Positions 13,544 to 20,569 of a stretch of 43,212 nucleotides of DNA are shown here, piece by piece; positions within the stretch are counted from its first letter, which is position 1, and each line of letters opens with the position of its first letter. This DNA is from a virus, in IMG/VR virus record IMGVR_UViG_3300042923_000568, positions 1 through 43,212 of that record; one strand, written 5' to 3'. Below the pieces are notes generated by a model. That model searched no databases. It was not told the DNA's origin and saw only the letters and a list, made by a program, of their open reading frames with translations. Made by a program: the position numbers and the translations under genes.

Positions 13544-14351
13544 TAAGTGCAAGGATACCGGTACCATAAACGAGTTCGAATGGGTTGATTCTGGAATCCT
13601 GCTCAAGGATGGAACGTACATGAAGATCGAACGTGCAAAAGTTGATCCACATACCGGAAATCCACCTCTATGCGAGTGTCATTATAAAAAAGTGTTCGAA
13701 AAGTATCATGCAGCTCTAGGGATGGCCGAAGAAGAGCGAAAGCATACTTTCAAAAACGCGGTAATCGATGATGAGAACGGATCACATTACGAAATCGCGG
13801 TGGAGTTCGTAAGAAACATAGACAAGCACCGTGAGCGTGGCACATGGATTTACATATTCGGAGACGAGGAACGAGCTAGGGAGTTCTCATGCAGCGCGTA
13901 TGGGACGGGCAAGACATATCTCATGAACTGTATTGCGAATGCTCTCGACCATCGCCGCATACCATCCCTGTACGTGAAAGAGGAACAGATGTTTAGCGAT
14001 ATCAAATCGACGTACAACCGTGGAAGTGAAGAAACAGAGTCCGAAGTGCTTGATCGGTATTACAAGATTCCAATCCTTTTCATTGACGATCTTTTTAGCG
14101 CCCAGTACAACAAGGAATGGGCAGAATCGAAGCTTTTCGGGATACTCGACAACCGGATGCGTGAGAAGAAAATAACGATCATCACAAGCAACTATGCTGC
14201 AAATCGGATTAGCGAACGACTACCAATCAACGGCGCAAAGATCGCAAGCCGAATTATCGGGCAATGTGTGCAAATGGAGATGATCGGAAAAGACAGAAGA
14301 TTCGAGCAAGCGCGACGGAATTATGATCACATGAAGGAGTGGGCCGGATGA
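13425..14351 (+). CDS. DnaC-like AAA+ helicase loader
   Basis: A 308-aa ATPase from GTG 13425, placed by GGAGGTGG (GTG 13416 is the alternative). An N-terminal zinc-binding segment (CDKCKDTGTI near residue 39 and CECH near residue 81) precedes the AAA+ core. Walker A is SAYGTGKT with Ser in place of the usual first Gly. Walker B is LFIDDLF, and sensor 1 is TIITSNYA. This is the DnaC/DnaI-type loader that puts the host replicative helicase on the origin. It overlaps the replisome organizer by 119 bases, which ties their expression. Its stop overlaps the next ATG. Confidence 0.88.
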   Translation: MQSIKESLKGFDMEKIKQKAALMRQGGSPSSSDRPKYACDKCKDTGTINEFEWVDSGILLKDGTYMKIERAKVDPHTGNPPLCECHYKKVFEKYHAALGMAEEERKHTFKNAVIDDENGSHYEIAVEFVRNIDKHRERGTWIYIFGDEERAREFSCSAYGTGKTYLMNCIANALDHRRIPSLYVKEEQMFSDIKSTYNRGSEETESEVLDRYYKIPILFIDDLFSAQYNKEWAESKLFGILDNRMREKKITIITSNYAANRISERLPINGAKIASRIIGQCVQMEMIGKDRRFEQARRNYDHMKEWAG

Positions 14352-14491
14352 ATGGCCAGGAGGACATCGACATAGATCTGCTCATCCAGCTAATGCAAGA
14401 GGAAAACGACTGGATGATTAAGGAATGGCAGCGAGAGGTTATGGAGCAATTTGAAACCAATAGGTACGACAGGAAGGAGAAACCGGCGTGA
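14348..14491 (+). CDS. Small acidic helical protein
   Basis: A 47-aa protein starting at the ATG that overlaps the helicase-loader stop. It is strongly helical and acidic (DIDLLIQLMQEENDWMIKEWQREVMEQF). Its stop overlaps the GTG of the putative homing endonuclease, whose C-terminal tail has similar character. It may be the front part of a gene split by that insertion. Confidence 0.6.
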   Translation: MNGQEDIDIDLLIQLMQEENDWMIKEWQREVMEQFETNRYDRKEKPA

Positions 14492-15315
14492 AGCAAATGC
14501 CGATTAACAGTGAACCATTGAAAAAAAATCCGTACAGATTAGATTTGACAGGTAAAACATTTGCAAAATTAACTGTTGTTGGTCATGTGAAAAAAGTTGG
14601 TACTCACCAATACTGGAAATGTATCTGTGAATGTGGAGAAATTAAAGATATCCAGGGAAATAGTTTGAAATCAGGAAAAACAACAAGTTGTGGATGCTAT
14701 CAAAAAAGTATTGCGAGAGATTTGATCAGCAGAAACAGGCCGAAGAAACGCGATACTGATAAAGGATTTAACAGTCGGTGGAGAGATATGATAAGACGTT
14801 GCTACGACGAAAAAGTAAAATCTTTTCCTGCATATGGAGGAAGGGGTATAAGAGTTTGTGATAGGTGGAAGGATTTTAAGTCATTTGAAAATGATATGTA
14901 TTCTTCTTACGTTACTCATAGGGGAATACACGGAACCTTCAATACAACGATTGAACGTATCAATGTAAACGGAAACTATGAACCAGAGAATTGCAGGTGG
15001 GCAACCAGAAAAGAACAGAATAACAATCAGCAATCTACAATCCGTGTCACAATATCGGGAGTGGTGAAAACATTGAATGAATTGTCTTCGGAAATAGGGA
15101 TCTCAAAAAACGGAATTAAGTACAGATTGAATTGCGGATTGTCTGATGATGAAATATTGAAACCTTCTGCCCGGAAAAAAATCTACCATGAACATGTAGA
15201 CGAATGGCGAGAGGAAGAGAACCGCGTCTGCTATGAACGAGATCGGTACCGCCGACGTAGATGGATCGACCCACGGGATCCGGATTATATCGAACCGGAA
15301 GAGACTGAGGAGTAG
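14488..15315 (+). CDS. Homing-endonuclease-like protein (HNH/AP2-type phage family)
   Basis: A 275-aa protein from GTG 14488. The family outline is clear: LTGKTFAKLTVVGHV, CICECG, SGKTTSCGCYQ, then WRDMIRRCYDEK, YGGRGIRVCDRW, TIERINVNGNYEPENCRWATRKEQNNN. This is a common free-standing phage nuclease group with a zinc-binding front end and an HNH-like core, followed by an AP2/NUMOD-like DNA-binding segment (STIRVTISGVVKTLNELSSEIGISK). The DNA is clearly AT-richer than its neighbours until about 15175. After that the tail (EEENRVCYERDRYRRRRW) returns to the local composition. I infer a mobile endonuclease inserted into, and fused to, the end of a resident gene. Confidence 0.78.
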   Translation: MKQMPINSEPLKKNPYRLDLTGKTFAKLTVVGHVKKVGTHQYWKCICECGEIKDIQGNSLKSGKTTSCGCYQKSIARDLISRNRPKKRDTDKGFNSRWRDMIRRCYDEKVKSFPAYGGRGIRVCDRWKDFKSFENDMYSSYVTHRGIHGTFNTTIERINVNGNYEPENCRWATRKEQNNNQQSTIRVTISGVVKTLNELSSEIGISKNGIKYRLNCGLSDDEILKPSARKKIYHEHVDEWREEENRVCYERDRYRRRRWIDPRDPDYIEPEETEE

Positions 15316-15329
15316 AGAGGGGCTTAACC

Positions 15330-15530
15330 GTGTATGCAAAGACGAAATATCTTCTGCTCAAGCTGATTGATGAGAAAAAGGATCACTATGAACGAGCTAT
15401 ATACTCGCTTAACGTTTCTCGGAATGAATCTTATAAATCCCTTATCAAGAGACATCAAAAGAAAATTGCGGAATTGGAAGATGCAAGAAGAGATCTTATA
15501 GGGCCGAAGGGCATCGAACTTGCTGAATAG
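15330..15530 (+). CDS. Small basic helical protein
   Basis: A 66-aa protein from GTG 15330 with GAGAGGGGC upstream. It is highly charged and helical (KYLLLKLIDEKKDHYERAIY, KRHQKKIAELEDARRDL). The last codons (15502-15516) coincide with a 15-base sequence, GGCCGAAGGGCATCG, that recurs at 15819-15833 in the hairpin element. Its C-terminus may therefore derive from a truncated copy of that element. The function is unknown. Confidence 0.65.
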   Translation: MYAKTKYLLLKLIDEKKDHYERAIYSLNVSRNESYKSLIKRHQKKIAELEDARRDLIGPKGIELAE

Positions 15531-15546
15531 AGAGGAGATTAACCAA

Positions 15547-15819
15547 ATGAAACGGATTGCATTGGAAGTTGAAGAAATTTTGAAGTACCGTCGGACGATT
15601 TATGTAAACGTACCAGACGAAATGGAAGATTCAGAGATCGAGCGCATTTTGACAAAAGCGGAGAAAGCAGAATTCCTTTCCGAATTTATGTATACCCTCA
15701 ATGCAAATTGTATGGAGGCTCCGGATGGATATGACGACGATCTGGACTCACCTTGGTCATCCGAGGTGGAATGCACAGAGTACTACGAAGTTGATGAGAA
15801 TGGCGAAGAAGTTGCCTAG
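15547..15819 (+). CDS. Hypothetical acidic protein
   Basis: A 90-aa protein from ATG 15547, with GAGAGGAGATTAACC upstream; earlier in-frame starts lie inside the preceding gene. The first half is helical (LEVEEILKYRRTIYVNVPDEM) and contains SEIERILTKAEKAEFLSEF. The second half is strongly acidic. The family is not recognised. A hairpin element copy starts at its stop codon. Confidence 0.65.
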   Translation: MKRIALEVEEILKYRRTIYVNVPDEMEDSEIERILTKAEKAEFLSEFMYTLNANCMEAPDGYDDDLDSPWSSEVECTEYYEVDENGEEVA

Positions 15820-15866
15820 GCCGAAGGGCATCGTACCGACCGAATCACACAAGCCGAAGGAGGGGT
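15818..15866 (+). repeat. Dispersed hairpin element copy 6 (plus orientation)
   Basis: GGCCGAAGGGC, CATCGTACCGACCGAAT, then a shortened right side ending AAGGAGGGG, which serves as the next ribosome site. A partial copy of its first 15 bases lies at 15502-15516. Confidence 0.6.
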
Positions 15867-15873
15867 TTAATCC

Positions 15874-15933
15874 ATGAGAGGAAATGAAACTTACCGCGAA
15901 AGCTATCGCACACAGTACCACGTGAGGACTTAA
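15874..15933 (+). CDS. Possible tiny peptide
   Basis: A 19-codon frame after a good AAGGAGGGG site. It is polar and tyrosine-rich with no motif. It may be a leader peptide or a decayed gene start; the next frame (15957) begins 23 bases after its stop. Confidence 0.25.
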   Translation: MRGNETYRESYRTQYHVRT

Positions 15934-15956
15934 GCAAAGGGTCAGGATCGGGACCA

Positions 15957-16073
15957 GTGACCACGTATCAACTTTCACCGGAAGAATGGGATCGGTACAA
16001 AGCGCAGCCGGTACAGAATATGACCAAGGCTTCGAGGCAATATCTACTACCTGGTGTGGGGAAAGGAAGATAG
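15957..16073 (+). CDS. Small hypothetical protein
   Basis: A 38-aa frame from GTG 15957 with GGATCGGGA upstream. The opening YQLSPEEWDRYKAQP reads like a genuine protein fragment, and the end is basic. It could be the remains of a longer gene. The next ATG follows at once. Confidence 0.45.
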   Translation: MTTYQLSPEEWDRYKAQPVQNMTKASRQYLLPGVGKGR

Positions 16074-16074
16074 T

Positions 16075-16260
16075 ATGTGGGCCGTGTTCCAAGGTAAATA
16101 CCGCGTAACGAAGTATCCCATGACCGAGTACGACGCTCGGAATGAAAAGAGCAACTTGGATAAGGTACTATCGAATCTCGAAGTCAGGGAGATTAAACCA
16201 GTCGAGCCGGCGAAACCGCCGAAAAGGAAAATGAAGCGCTGGGGGGTGAAGCTGGGATGA
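16075..16260 (+). CDS. Small basic hypothetical protein
   Basis: A 61-aa protein from ATG 16075 with GAAAGGAAG upstream. It opens with a short beta-like segment (WAVFQGKYRVTKYPMTEYDA) and ends in a proline/lysine-rich tail. Its stop overlaps the ATG of the RusA gene, so translation is coupled. Confidence 0.65.
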   Translation: MWAVFQGKYRVTKYPMTEYDARNEKSNLDKVLSNLEVREIKPVEPAKPPKRKMKRWGVKLG

Positions 16261-16619
16261 AGCTTACGATTCCGGGAACGCTACCGGGTACAAACGAGAT
16301 TCTAGGTGCGAGTAACAATAACCGGCACGTCTACAATGAGTTAAAGCGGAACTATACGAACCTAGTAGCCCTTTGCGCGAAACAAGCGAAGTTACCGGAG
16401 CTACCGCCGGCCGATTATACAATCACATGGTATTGTCCGAACAAGCGCAAGGATAAGGACAATGTGATGGGTGGACAGAAGTTCATATTCGATGGACTGG
16501 TAGAGTCCGGCCGGCTTCGAAATGATGGTTGGAACGACATCGGCGATATTTCACACAGGTTCAGGGTGGACAAGCAGAACCCGCGGGTCGAAGTTGAAAT
16601 ACAAGAGGTGAGCGCATGA
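16257..16619 (+). CDS. rusA: RusA-like Holliday junction resolvase
   Basis: A 120-aa endonuclease of the RusA family that cleaves four-way DNA junctions made during phage recombination and replication. The N-terminal strand IPGTLPGTNEIL and the catalytic region RKDKDNVMGGQKFIFDGL carry the conserved acidic residues D66, D68 and D79. They are followed by the expected NDGWNDIGDISHRF. The length is exactly typical. It overlaps the preceding and following genes by 4 bases each. Together with ERF and SSB it completes the recombination set. Confidence 0.92.
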   Translation: MKLTIPGTLPGTNEILGASNNNRHVYNELKRNYTNLVALCAKQAKLPELPPADYTITWYCPNKRKDKDNVMGGQKFIFDGLVESGRLRNDGWNDIGDISHRFRVDKQNPRVEVEIQEVSA

Positions 16620-16843
16620 AATGGAGACGTGAAGAGTTATACGTCGCTAGGAACGCACAAGGGGTCATTATAGGCGTTTCAGATGCGAAACCGAACGAAT
16701 ACATTCCCGATGATCTGAAAGCCTCTACGAGCCATTTAAGAGCGTCAGAGAGGGTTGGTAGATTACGCCAAGGAGGTGATCGATATTATCGAGAGATTGC
16801 GAAAGTGGCTCCGAATAATCAGGAGAGAATGGAAATACGTTAA
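16616..16843 (+). CDS. Hypothetical protein
   Basis: A 75-aa protein starting at the ATG that overlaps the RusA stop. The first 45 residues (WRREELYVARNAQGVIIGVSDAKPNEYIPDDL) look like a small beta domain. The rest overlaps another frame at 16755 that reads more like protein, so the true end of coding constraint may be earlier. The family is not recognised. Confidence 0.55.
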   Translation: MKWRREELYVARNAQGVIIGVSDAKPNEYIPDDLKASTSHLRASERVGRLRQGGDRYYREIAKVAPNNQERMEIR

Positions 16844-16877
16844 GCAATTGGGGCGCGATTTGGACGGTAGAAGTTGA
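16755..16877 (+). CDS. Possible small basic protein in alternative frame
   Basis: A 40-codon frame from TTG 16755 (GTG 16776 is also possible), overlapping the end of the previous gene. It reads VDYAKEVIDIIERLRKWLRI and then a basic helix. Its helical regularity is better than that of the overlapping frame. No ribosome site decides the start. Confidence 0.35.
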   Translation: MVDYAKEVIDIIERLRKWLRIIRREWKYVKQLGRDLDGRS

Positions 16878-16929
16878 TCGAAAAAAACGCCGGGAACCCT
16901 TGATATTAATAGGTTTTTGAGCCAATCTG

Positions 16930-16938
16930 TGGTATACT
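16930..16938 (+). promoter_or_regulatory. Extended -10 promoter candidate
   Basis: TGGTATACT at 16930-16938 matches an extended -10 (TGnTATAAT) with one mismatch. No good -35 lies 17 bases upstream. It sits 62 bases ahead of the coiled-coil gene at 17000 in a non-coding AT-rich stretch. Confidence 0.45.
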
Positions 16939-16999
16939 ATAAGTTAAGAAGATTGAAGATTCGGGCAAATCAGAATAATCAAAATTTGGGAGGATACAC

Positions 17000-18094
17000 A
17001 TGAACCGCACTCAAGAAATCCAGAATCAAATCGACTATTTGAATAAGCAAATCGAAAGTGGAGTAAGCATGCACGCCGCTGATACATACCGGCAGCAGAT
17101 TTCGGTGCTTGAAACGGAAAAGGCGCAGCTTGTCGAACTGGAGAAGCTTGATCAAAAGCACGAAATCCGGGTACAAGAATCCCAAACGGAAATAGCGAAC
17201 ATCTTGGACAATCTCGAAGTTAGCGGACTAACCATGCGTCAAATGTGCGCTAGCGAGGATGATTACCAAGTCCTTCGGATCCGTTTCCAGAAGGTTTATG
17301 AGCAACAGGCCGATGCATTCAGCAAGCAGTTGAAAGGGTATGAGGAACGCGAGATTCAACTCACCCGGCAGAACGAAAGCCTGCAAGCTCGAAACCTCGA
17401 AGTCGAGGAAGAAAACGCTAAACTATCCGAAGAAAACGGCAAACTGTCCGATATGATCAGCAAGATTGAAAATGAGCGAGAAGATGCTGAATCGAAACGA
17501 GACGCCGCTGTCCGAGAATTGGAATCTGTGCGCGGTGAAGTGAAGCAATTGAAAGAGTGGAACGACGATCTTCGTACGCAAATGGCCCTTGGGGTCGGTG
17601 GAAGCTTGAAGGTTATTGACCCAGAAGAAAAGGCACGCCAGGACGCAGAGGAACAGGAGCGAATCGAGCGTATCAAAGCACAACGAACGGTTTACGACCT
17701 CAAGGGTGTCGAACCGATCAACCCGAAAAACTATACGGCTAAACGCGCACTGGACGGCGAAACAGTAACGATCAACTGGACACAGTTAAGAAGCTACATC
17801 GTGTTGGAAGACCAAGAAGAGGTGAACTCCTTTCGTCTCAAACATGCACCCAAGGAAAATATTGAAGCAACTATTCCACTGGATCCTCCAGCCCTTCCGA
17901 TCATAACGGAGCAGCAGTTTCCGGAAAGCAACAGAAGTGTGGATCAACAGGCAGCGTGTACCTCGGACGGATTCGGAACGAGCGGATATATTAATAGCGT
18001 CACAGACGATGCATCGGTATCTCTCGCAGATCGGGTTGAAGCGCTAGAGGCAAGGGTAGCGCAGTTGGAGCATCAGCGCACAAACGTAGCTTAA
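17000..18094 (+). CDS. Large coiled-coil early protein
   Basis: A 364-aa protein from ATG 17000 with GGGAGGATAC upstream. Residues 1-205 are almost continuous coiled coil, with the most regular heptads at about 110-200 (YEEREIQLTRQNESLQARNLEVEEENAKL and similar). A small folded part follows (TVYDLKGVEPINPKNYTAKRALDGETVTINWTQLRSYIVLED in outline, residues 230-275). The C-terminal linker ends in another short coil (RVEALEARVAQLEHQ). No enzyme motif is seen. It likely acts as a scaffold or DNA-associated early protein, with its own promoter candidate upstream. Function not known. Confidence 0.75.
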   Translation: MNRTQEIQNQIDYLNKQIESGVSMHAADTYRQQISVLETEKAQLVELEKLDQKHEIRVQESQTEIANILDNLEVSGLTMRQMCASEDDYQVLRIRFQKVYEQQADAFSKQLKGYEEREIQLTRQNESLQARNLEVEEENAKLSEENGKLSDMISKIENEREDAESKRDAAVRELESVRGEVKQLKEWNDDLRTQMALGVGGSLKVIDPEEKARQDAEEQERIERIKAQRTVYDLKGVEPINPKNYTAKRALDGETVTINWTQLRSYIVLEDQEEVNSFRLKHAPKENIEATIPLDPPALPIITEQQFPESNRSVDQQAACTSDGFGTSGYINSVTDDASVSLADRVEALEARVAQLEHQRTNVA

Positions 18095-18096
18095 TA

Positions 18097-18160
18097 GGCC
18101 AACAGGCCATCGACCGACAGAATAAGCTCAGGGCAGAGCCCGGAGGCCGATTCAGATATA
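18097..18160 (+). repeat. Dispersed hairpin element copy 7 (plus orientation)
   Basis: GGCC-AACA-GGCC hairpin, CATCGACCGACAGAAT, inner hairpin GGGC-AGA-GCCC, then GGAGGCCGAT. The inner stem is changed on both sides relative to copy 5 and still pairs. Confidence 0.7.
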
Positions 18161-18207
18161 TTTAACCGTCCGGCATGACGGCCAATACAAAACAAGGGGA
18201 TAGCGGC

Positions 18208-19191
18208 ATGCGATCCAGACTTAGATTTCTTGGAGAACCGGATACAATTTACAAATACAACGGAGAGCCGTTGACAAAAGAAGATTTGCACTTTCTTTAT
18301 GTGCAAGGTGAAAAATTGTCGGTGTCCTCAATTGCGTTACTATTTGATGTGGAGCCCTTAGTTGTATGGCAAACACTCGATAAGTTTCACATTGGAATGC
18401 GCAAAGAGGATTTGGGGTATCTACGGATTGCAGAAGAAATTAACGAAGTAAACCGGGAAAAACATGTAGAGAAGTCCCAAAAATCGTGGGAAAGTAAAAA
18501 GAGAGAGGAAGATGATCTTCTTTGGAAAAAGGCTGCCGAGATTTATGGAAAGCCAAAACCAGAGCCACGAGTTGAAATTATCAATGGCAAGAGGTATGTC
18601 GATGATGATCTAGTGAGGTTGTACAATCGCCGTGTGCGAGAAATATATCTCCAATTGAAAAGCAATGGAGTAACCAAAACAAAAGAACTGAATCAAACAA
18701 GAAGCGTGGATCTATCAGCAATGAGACTCCATCGTGGATTGGATATGTTTAAGTTCTCTGAAAAGTCGGGGATTCCATATAAACACGTAGTTTACTATGA
18801 GAAGACAAGAGGCAGCGTAATACCAAAAGAAGTATCAGACCGGTACATCGAGGTTCTAAATATTTCGAAAAGGGAACTGAGAAAAATAAAAGAGTGCCTA
18901 TCAGGCGAAAGAAAGACGATGTTTGAGGAGGAAAGTCGTGATTTGCCTGATGCTGTGAAAGAGTATGTCTTTAAGCGTGATGGTGGACGATGTACAAAGT
19001 GTAAAACTGATAAATTTATTCATTTTCATCATAAAGACAGATTTTCTGATGGAGGAACGCATGAAGCCAAGAACCTGACGCTATTATGTGTTAAATGTCA
19101 TGCATTGGAGCATTACGGAGAAAAAGGATTCGCATTACTTAAAGCACAGGCCGAAAAATTGCTTGGAGGTGAAATCAATTGGGCGAATTGA
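18208..19191 (+). CDS. HNH endonuclease with helix-turn-helix regions
   Basis: A 327-aa protein from ATG 18208 (AAGGGGATAGCGGC upstream); the in-frame ATG 18175 has no ribosome site. The N-terminus looks like a DNA-binding helical region (LSVSSIALLFDVEPLVVWQTL). Near residue 185 there is a second HTH-like stretch (FKFSEKSGIPYKHVVYYEK). Residues about 258-310 are a canonical HNH nuclease: VFKRDGGRCTKCK, FIHFHHKDRFSDGG, EAKNLTLLCVKCHALEH, with both zinc cysteine pairs. The DNA is AT-richer than the flanking phage genes, suggesting recent acquisition. Its end overlaps the late-activator start. It is either a homing endonuclease or a packaging-associated HNH; the position before the terminase leaves both open. 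Confidence 0.85.
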   Translation: MRSRLRFLGEPDTIYKYNGEPLTKEDLHFLYVQGEKLSVSSIALLFDVEPLVVWQTLDKFHIGMRKEDLGYLRIAEEINEVNREKHVEKSQKSWESKKREEDDLLWKKAAEIYGKPKPEPRVEIINGKRYVDDDLVRLYNRRVREIYLQLKSNGVTKTKELNQTRSVDLSAMRLHRGLDMFKFSEKSGIPYKHVVYYEKTRGSVIPKEVSDRYIEVLNISKRELRKIKECLSGERKTMFEEESRDLPDAVKEYVFKRDGGRCTKCKTDKFIHFHHKDRFSDGGTHEAKNLTLLCVKCHALEHYGEKGFALLKAQAEKLLGGEINWAN

Positions 19192-19604
19192 AACTGAGAA
19201 AGCACGCCTTTAAACATGTTGAAGCAGAGTTGTTCTCCTATCACGAAACTCGTAAGGAGATAATTCGGATGAAGAACGAAATCCTATATTGCTCTCAGTC
19301 CAGGGATGAAAATGTAGGAGGCAGTCGAAGTGGGACGACGAGCGATCCAACAGGAAGGACGGCAACGCTATTAGTTAGCCACAAACAATTGGATCACCTT
19401 CAATCAATTACAGATGCAATTGAAAGTGTCTATAATCGGCTACCAGAGGATAAGAAAAGGCTAGTGAATTTGTATTACTGGACGAAACCACAGCCTCTCA
19501 CATGGGAAGGAGTAGCGCAAAAACTTAATTGTAACAGAGCTACAGCTTTCCGTTGGCGTGATGAGATTGTTTGGGCGATAAGCCAAAAGCTAGGGTGGAG
19601 ATAA
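19179..19604 (+). CDS. RinA/ArpU-type late transcription activator
   Basis: A 141-aa protein starting at TTG 19179 with GGAGGTGAAATCAA upstream, overlapping the HNH gene by 13 bases. The N-terminus is LRKHAFKHVEAELFSYHETRKEI. The C-terminal half is a sigma-like HTH: YNRLPEDKKRLVNLYYW, LTWEGVAQKLNCNRATAFRWRDEIV. This matches the ArpU/RinA family, which switches on packaging and morphogenesis genes in phages of Firmicutes. The position directly before the terminase block fits. The length is typical. Two TGCGACTTT repeats follow its stop. Confidence 0.88.
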   Translation: MGELKLRKHAFKHVEAELFSYHETRKEIIRMKNEILYCSQSRDENVGGSRSGTTSDPTGRTATLLVSHKQLDHLQSITDAIESVYNRLPEDKKRLVNLYYWTKPQPLTWEGVAQKLNCNRATAFRWRDEIVWAISQKLGWR

Positions 19605-19791
19605 AGTTGCGACTTTAATGCGACTTTCGGCATGAGCTGCCATGATATTATGATATTGGGAGTAATGCATGCCGCTAAACTTCCTTACAGAGAGCGCTAC
19701 GTAACTACGCTTTAGGGCGTATACCGTACTCGCTCTTTTCCCATTGCAGGAAAAACCTCCCTATGGGACAATGGTCTCGGGAGGTGAGAGG
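19605..19791. promoter_or_regulatory. Late-region leader with direct repeat and large hairpin
   Basis: This gap between the late activator and the first late gene has TGCGACTTT twice, 11 bases apart (19608-19616 and 19619-19627). It also has a nested hairpin with outer arms GAGCG/CGCTC and inner arms TACGC/GCGTA, ending in CTCTTTTC at about 19740. It is a good candidate for the activator target, a late promoter or a packaging site. No clear -35/-10 pair is visible. Confidence 0.4.
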
Positions 19792-20106
19792 ATGCCAAAG
19801 GGTGGTTTTGGTGATTTGGAAAGGCAATTAAAACAACTGGAAAGGAACATCAAGAAGCAAACGGAAGAGGAAGTTAGTGTAAATGTCCTTCTGAATGATT
19901 CGTTCATGAGTGATTACACCGAGTTTCCTACATTCGATGCTTTCTTGGGTGCATTGCCAGATGGTTCGTTTGAAGACATGCTTGAAAATCAGCGAGAAAT
20001 GGTGGATGAATTCGTTCGTAACAATTCGCGTTTTGATTCGTGGGATTCGATGATCGGCAAGGCTGGCGAGAAGTACATGGCGAAAAAACTTAAAAAGTTG
20101 TTTTAA
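19792..20106 (+). CDS. Hypothetical late-region leader gene
   Basis: A 104-aa protein from ATG 19792 after GGGAGGTGAGAGG; the in-frame ATG 48 bases upstream is not supported by a ribosome site. It opens with glycine and a coiled helix (GGFGDLERQLKQLERNIKKQTEEEV) and ends basic (YMAKKLKKLF). It looks like a small structural or DNA-binding protein and is followed by a strong terminator before the terminase small subunit. The family is not recognised. Confidence 0.7.
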   Translation: MPKGGFGDLERQLKQLERNIKKQTEEEVSVNVLLNDSFMSDYTEFPTFDAFLGALPDGSFEDMLENQREMVDEFVRNNSRFDSWDSMIGKAGEKYMAKKLKKLF

Positions 20107-20134
20107 GCACCTTAACGGGTGCTTTTTATTTTTA
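20106..20134 (+). terminator. Rho-independent terminator
   Basis: AGCACC-TTAACG-GGTGCT followed by TTTTATTTTT, directly after the 19792 gene. It may limit or attenuate transcription entering the terminase genes. Confidence 0.8.
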
Positions 20135-20152
20135 GTCAAGGTGGTGAATGAT

Positions 20153-20569
20153 ATGGCTAAAGGGATAGCGTTGGATGATAAAACCAAAGAGCAGATAAAA
20201 GCCCTGTTAGCCACTGGATTGGCAAAGAATCAGGTTGCAATAAAGGTGGGTGTATCATGGGCAACAGTGGACAAAGTAAGTAAAGAATCTCCTGATAGCC
20301 TTGAGTGTTTGCGAGAACAGAAAAGACAGGACTTTATCGACAAGATATGGGACAACATCGAGGACGCGATTGAACTTGGCCACACCATGATCAAGGAGGC
20401 CAAGGAGAATAAACGAGAAATACCGCTGTCCCACATATCGACGTATGTTGGCACATTGTACGATAAGCAAGCACTGATGAACGGCGACCCTACTGCGAAT
20501 GTAGGTGGAGGGCTGGTGATTCAAATTGGCATACCGGATGCAGCGCCAACAGAGCCGCAAGGTGATTAA
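20153..20569 (+). CDS. terS: Terminase small subunit
   Basis: A 138-aa protein from ATG 20153 with AAGGTGGTGAAT upstream. The N-terminal helix-turn-helix (KEQIKALLATGLAKNQVAIKVGVSWATVDKVSK) matches small terminase subunits that recognise the packaging site. The C-terminal half is helical (IDKIWDNIEDAIELGHTMI), suitable for ring assembly. It overlaps the large subunit start by 32 bases, which supports the call. Family membership is judged from the HTH, length and position. Confidence 0.82.
   Translation: MAKGIALDDKTKEQIKALLATGLAKNQVAIKVGVSWATVDKVSKESPDSLECLREQKRQDFIDKIWDNIEDAIELGHTMIKEAKENKREIPLSHISTYVGTLYDKQALMNGDPTANVGGGLVIQIGIPDAAPTEPQGD

Noticed and set aside
17000-18094. Tape measure protein
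   Set aside because: Coiled coil but only 364 aa, in the early region before the late activator; a podovirus plan needs none.
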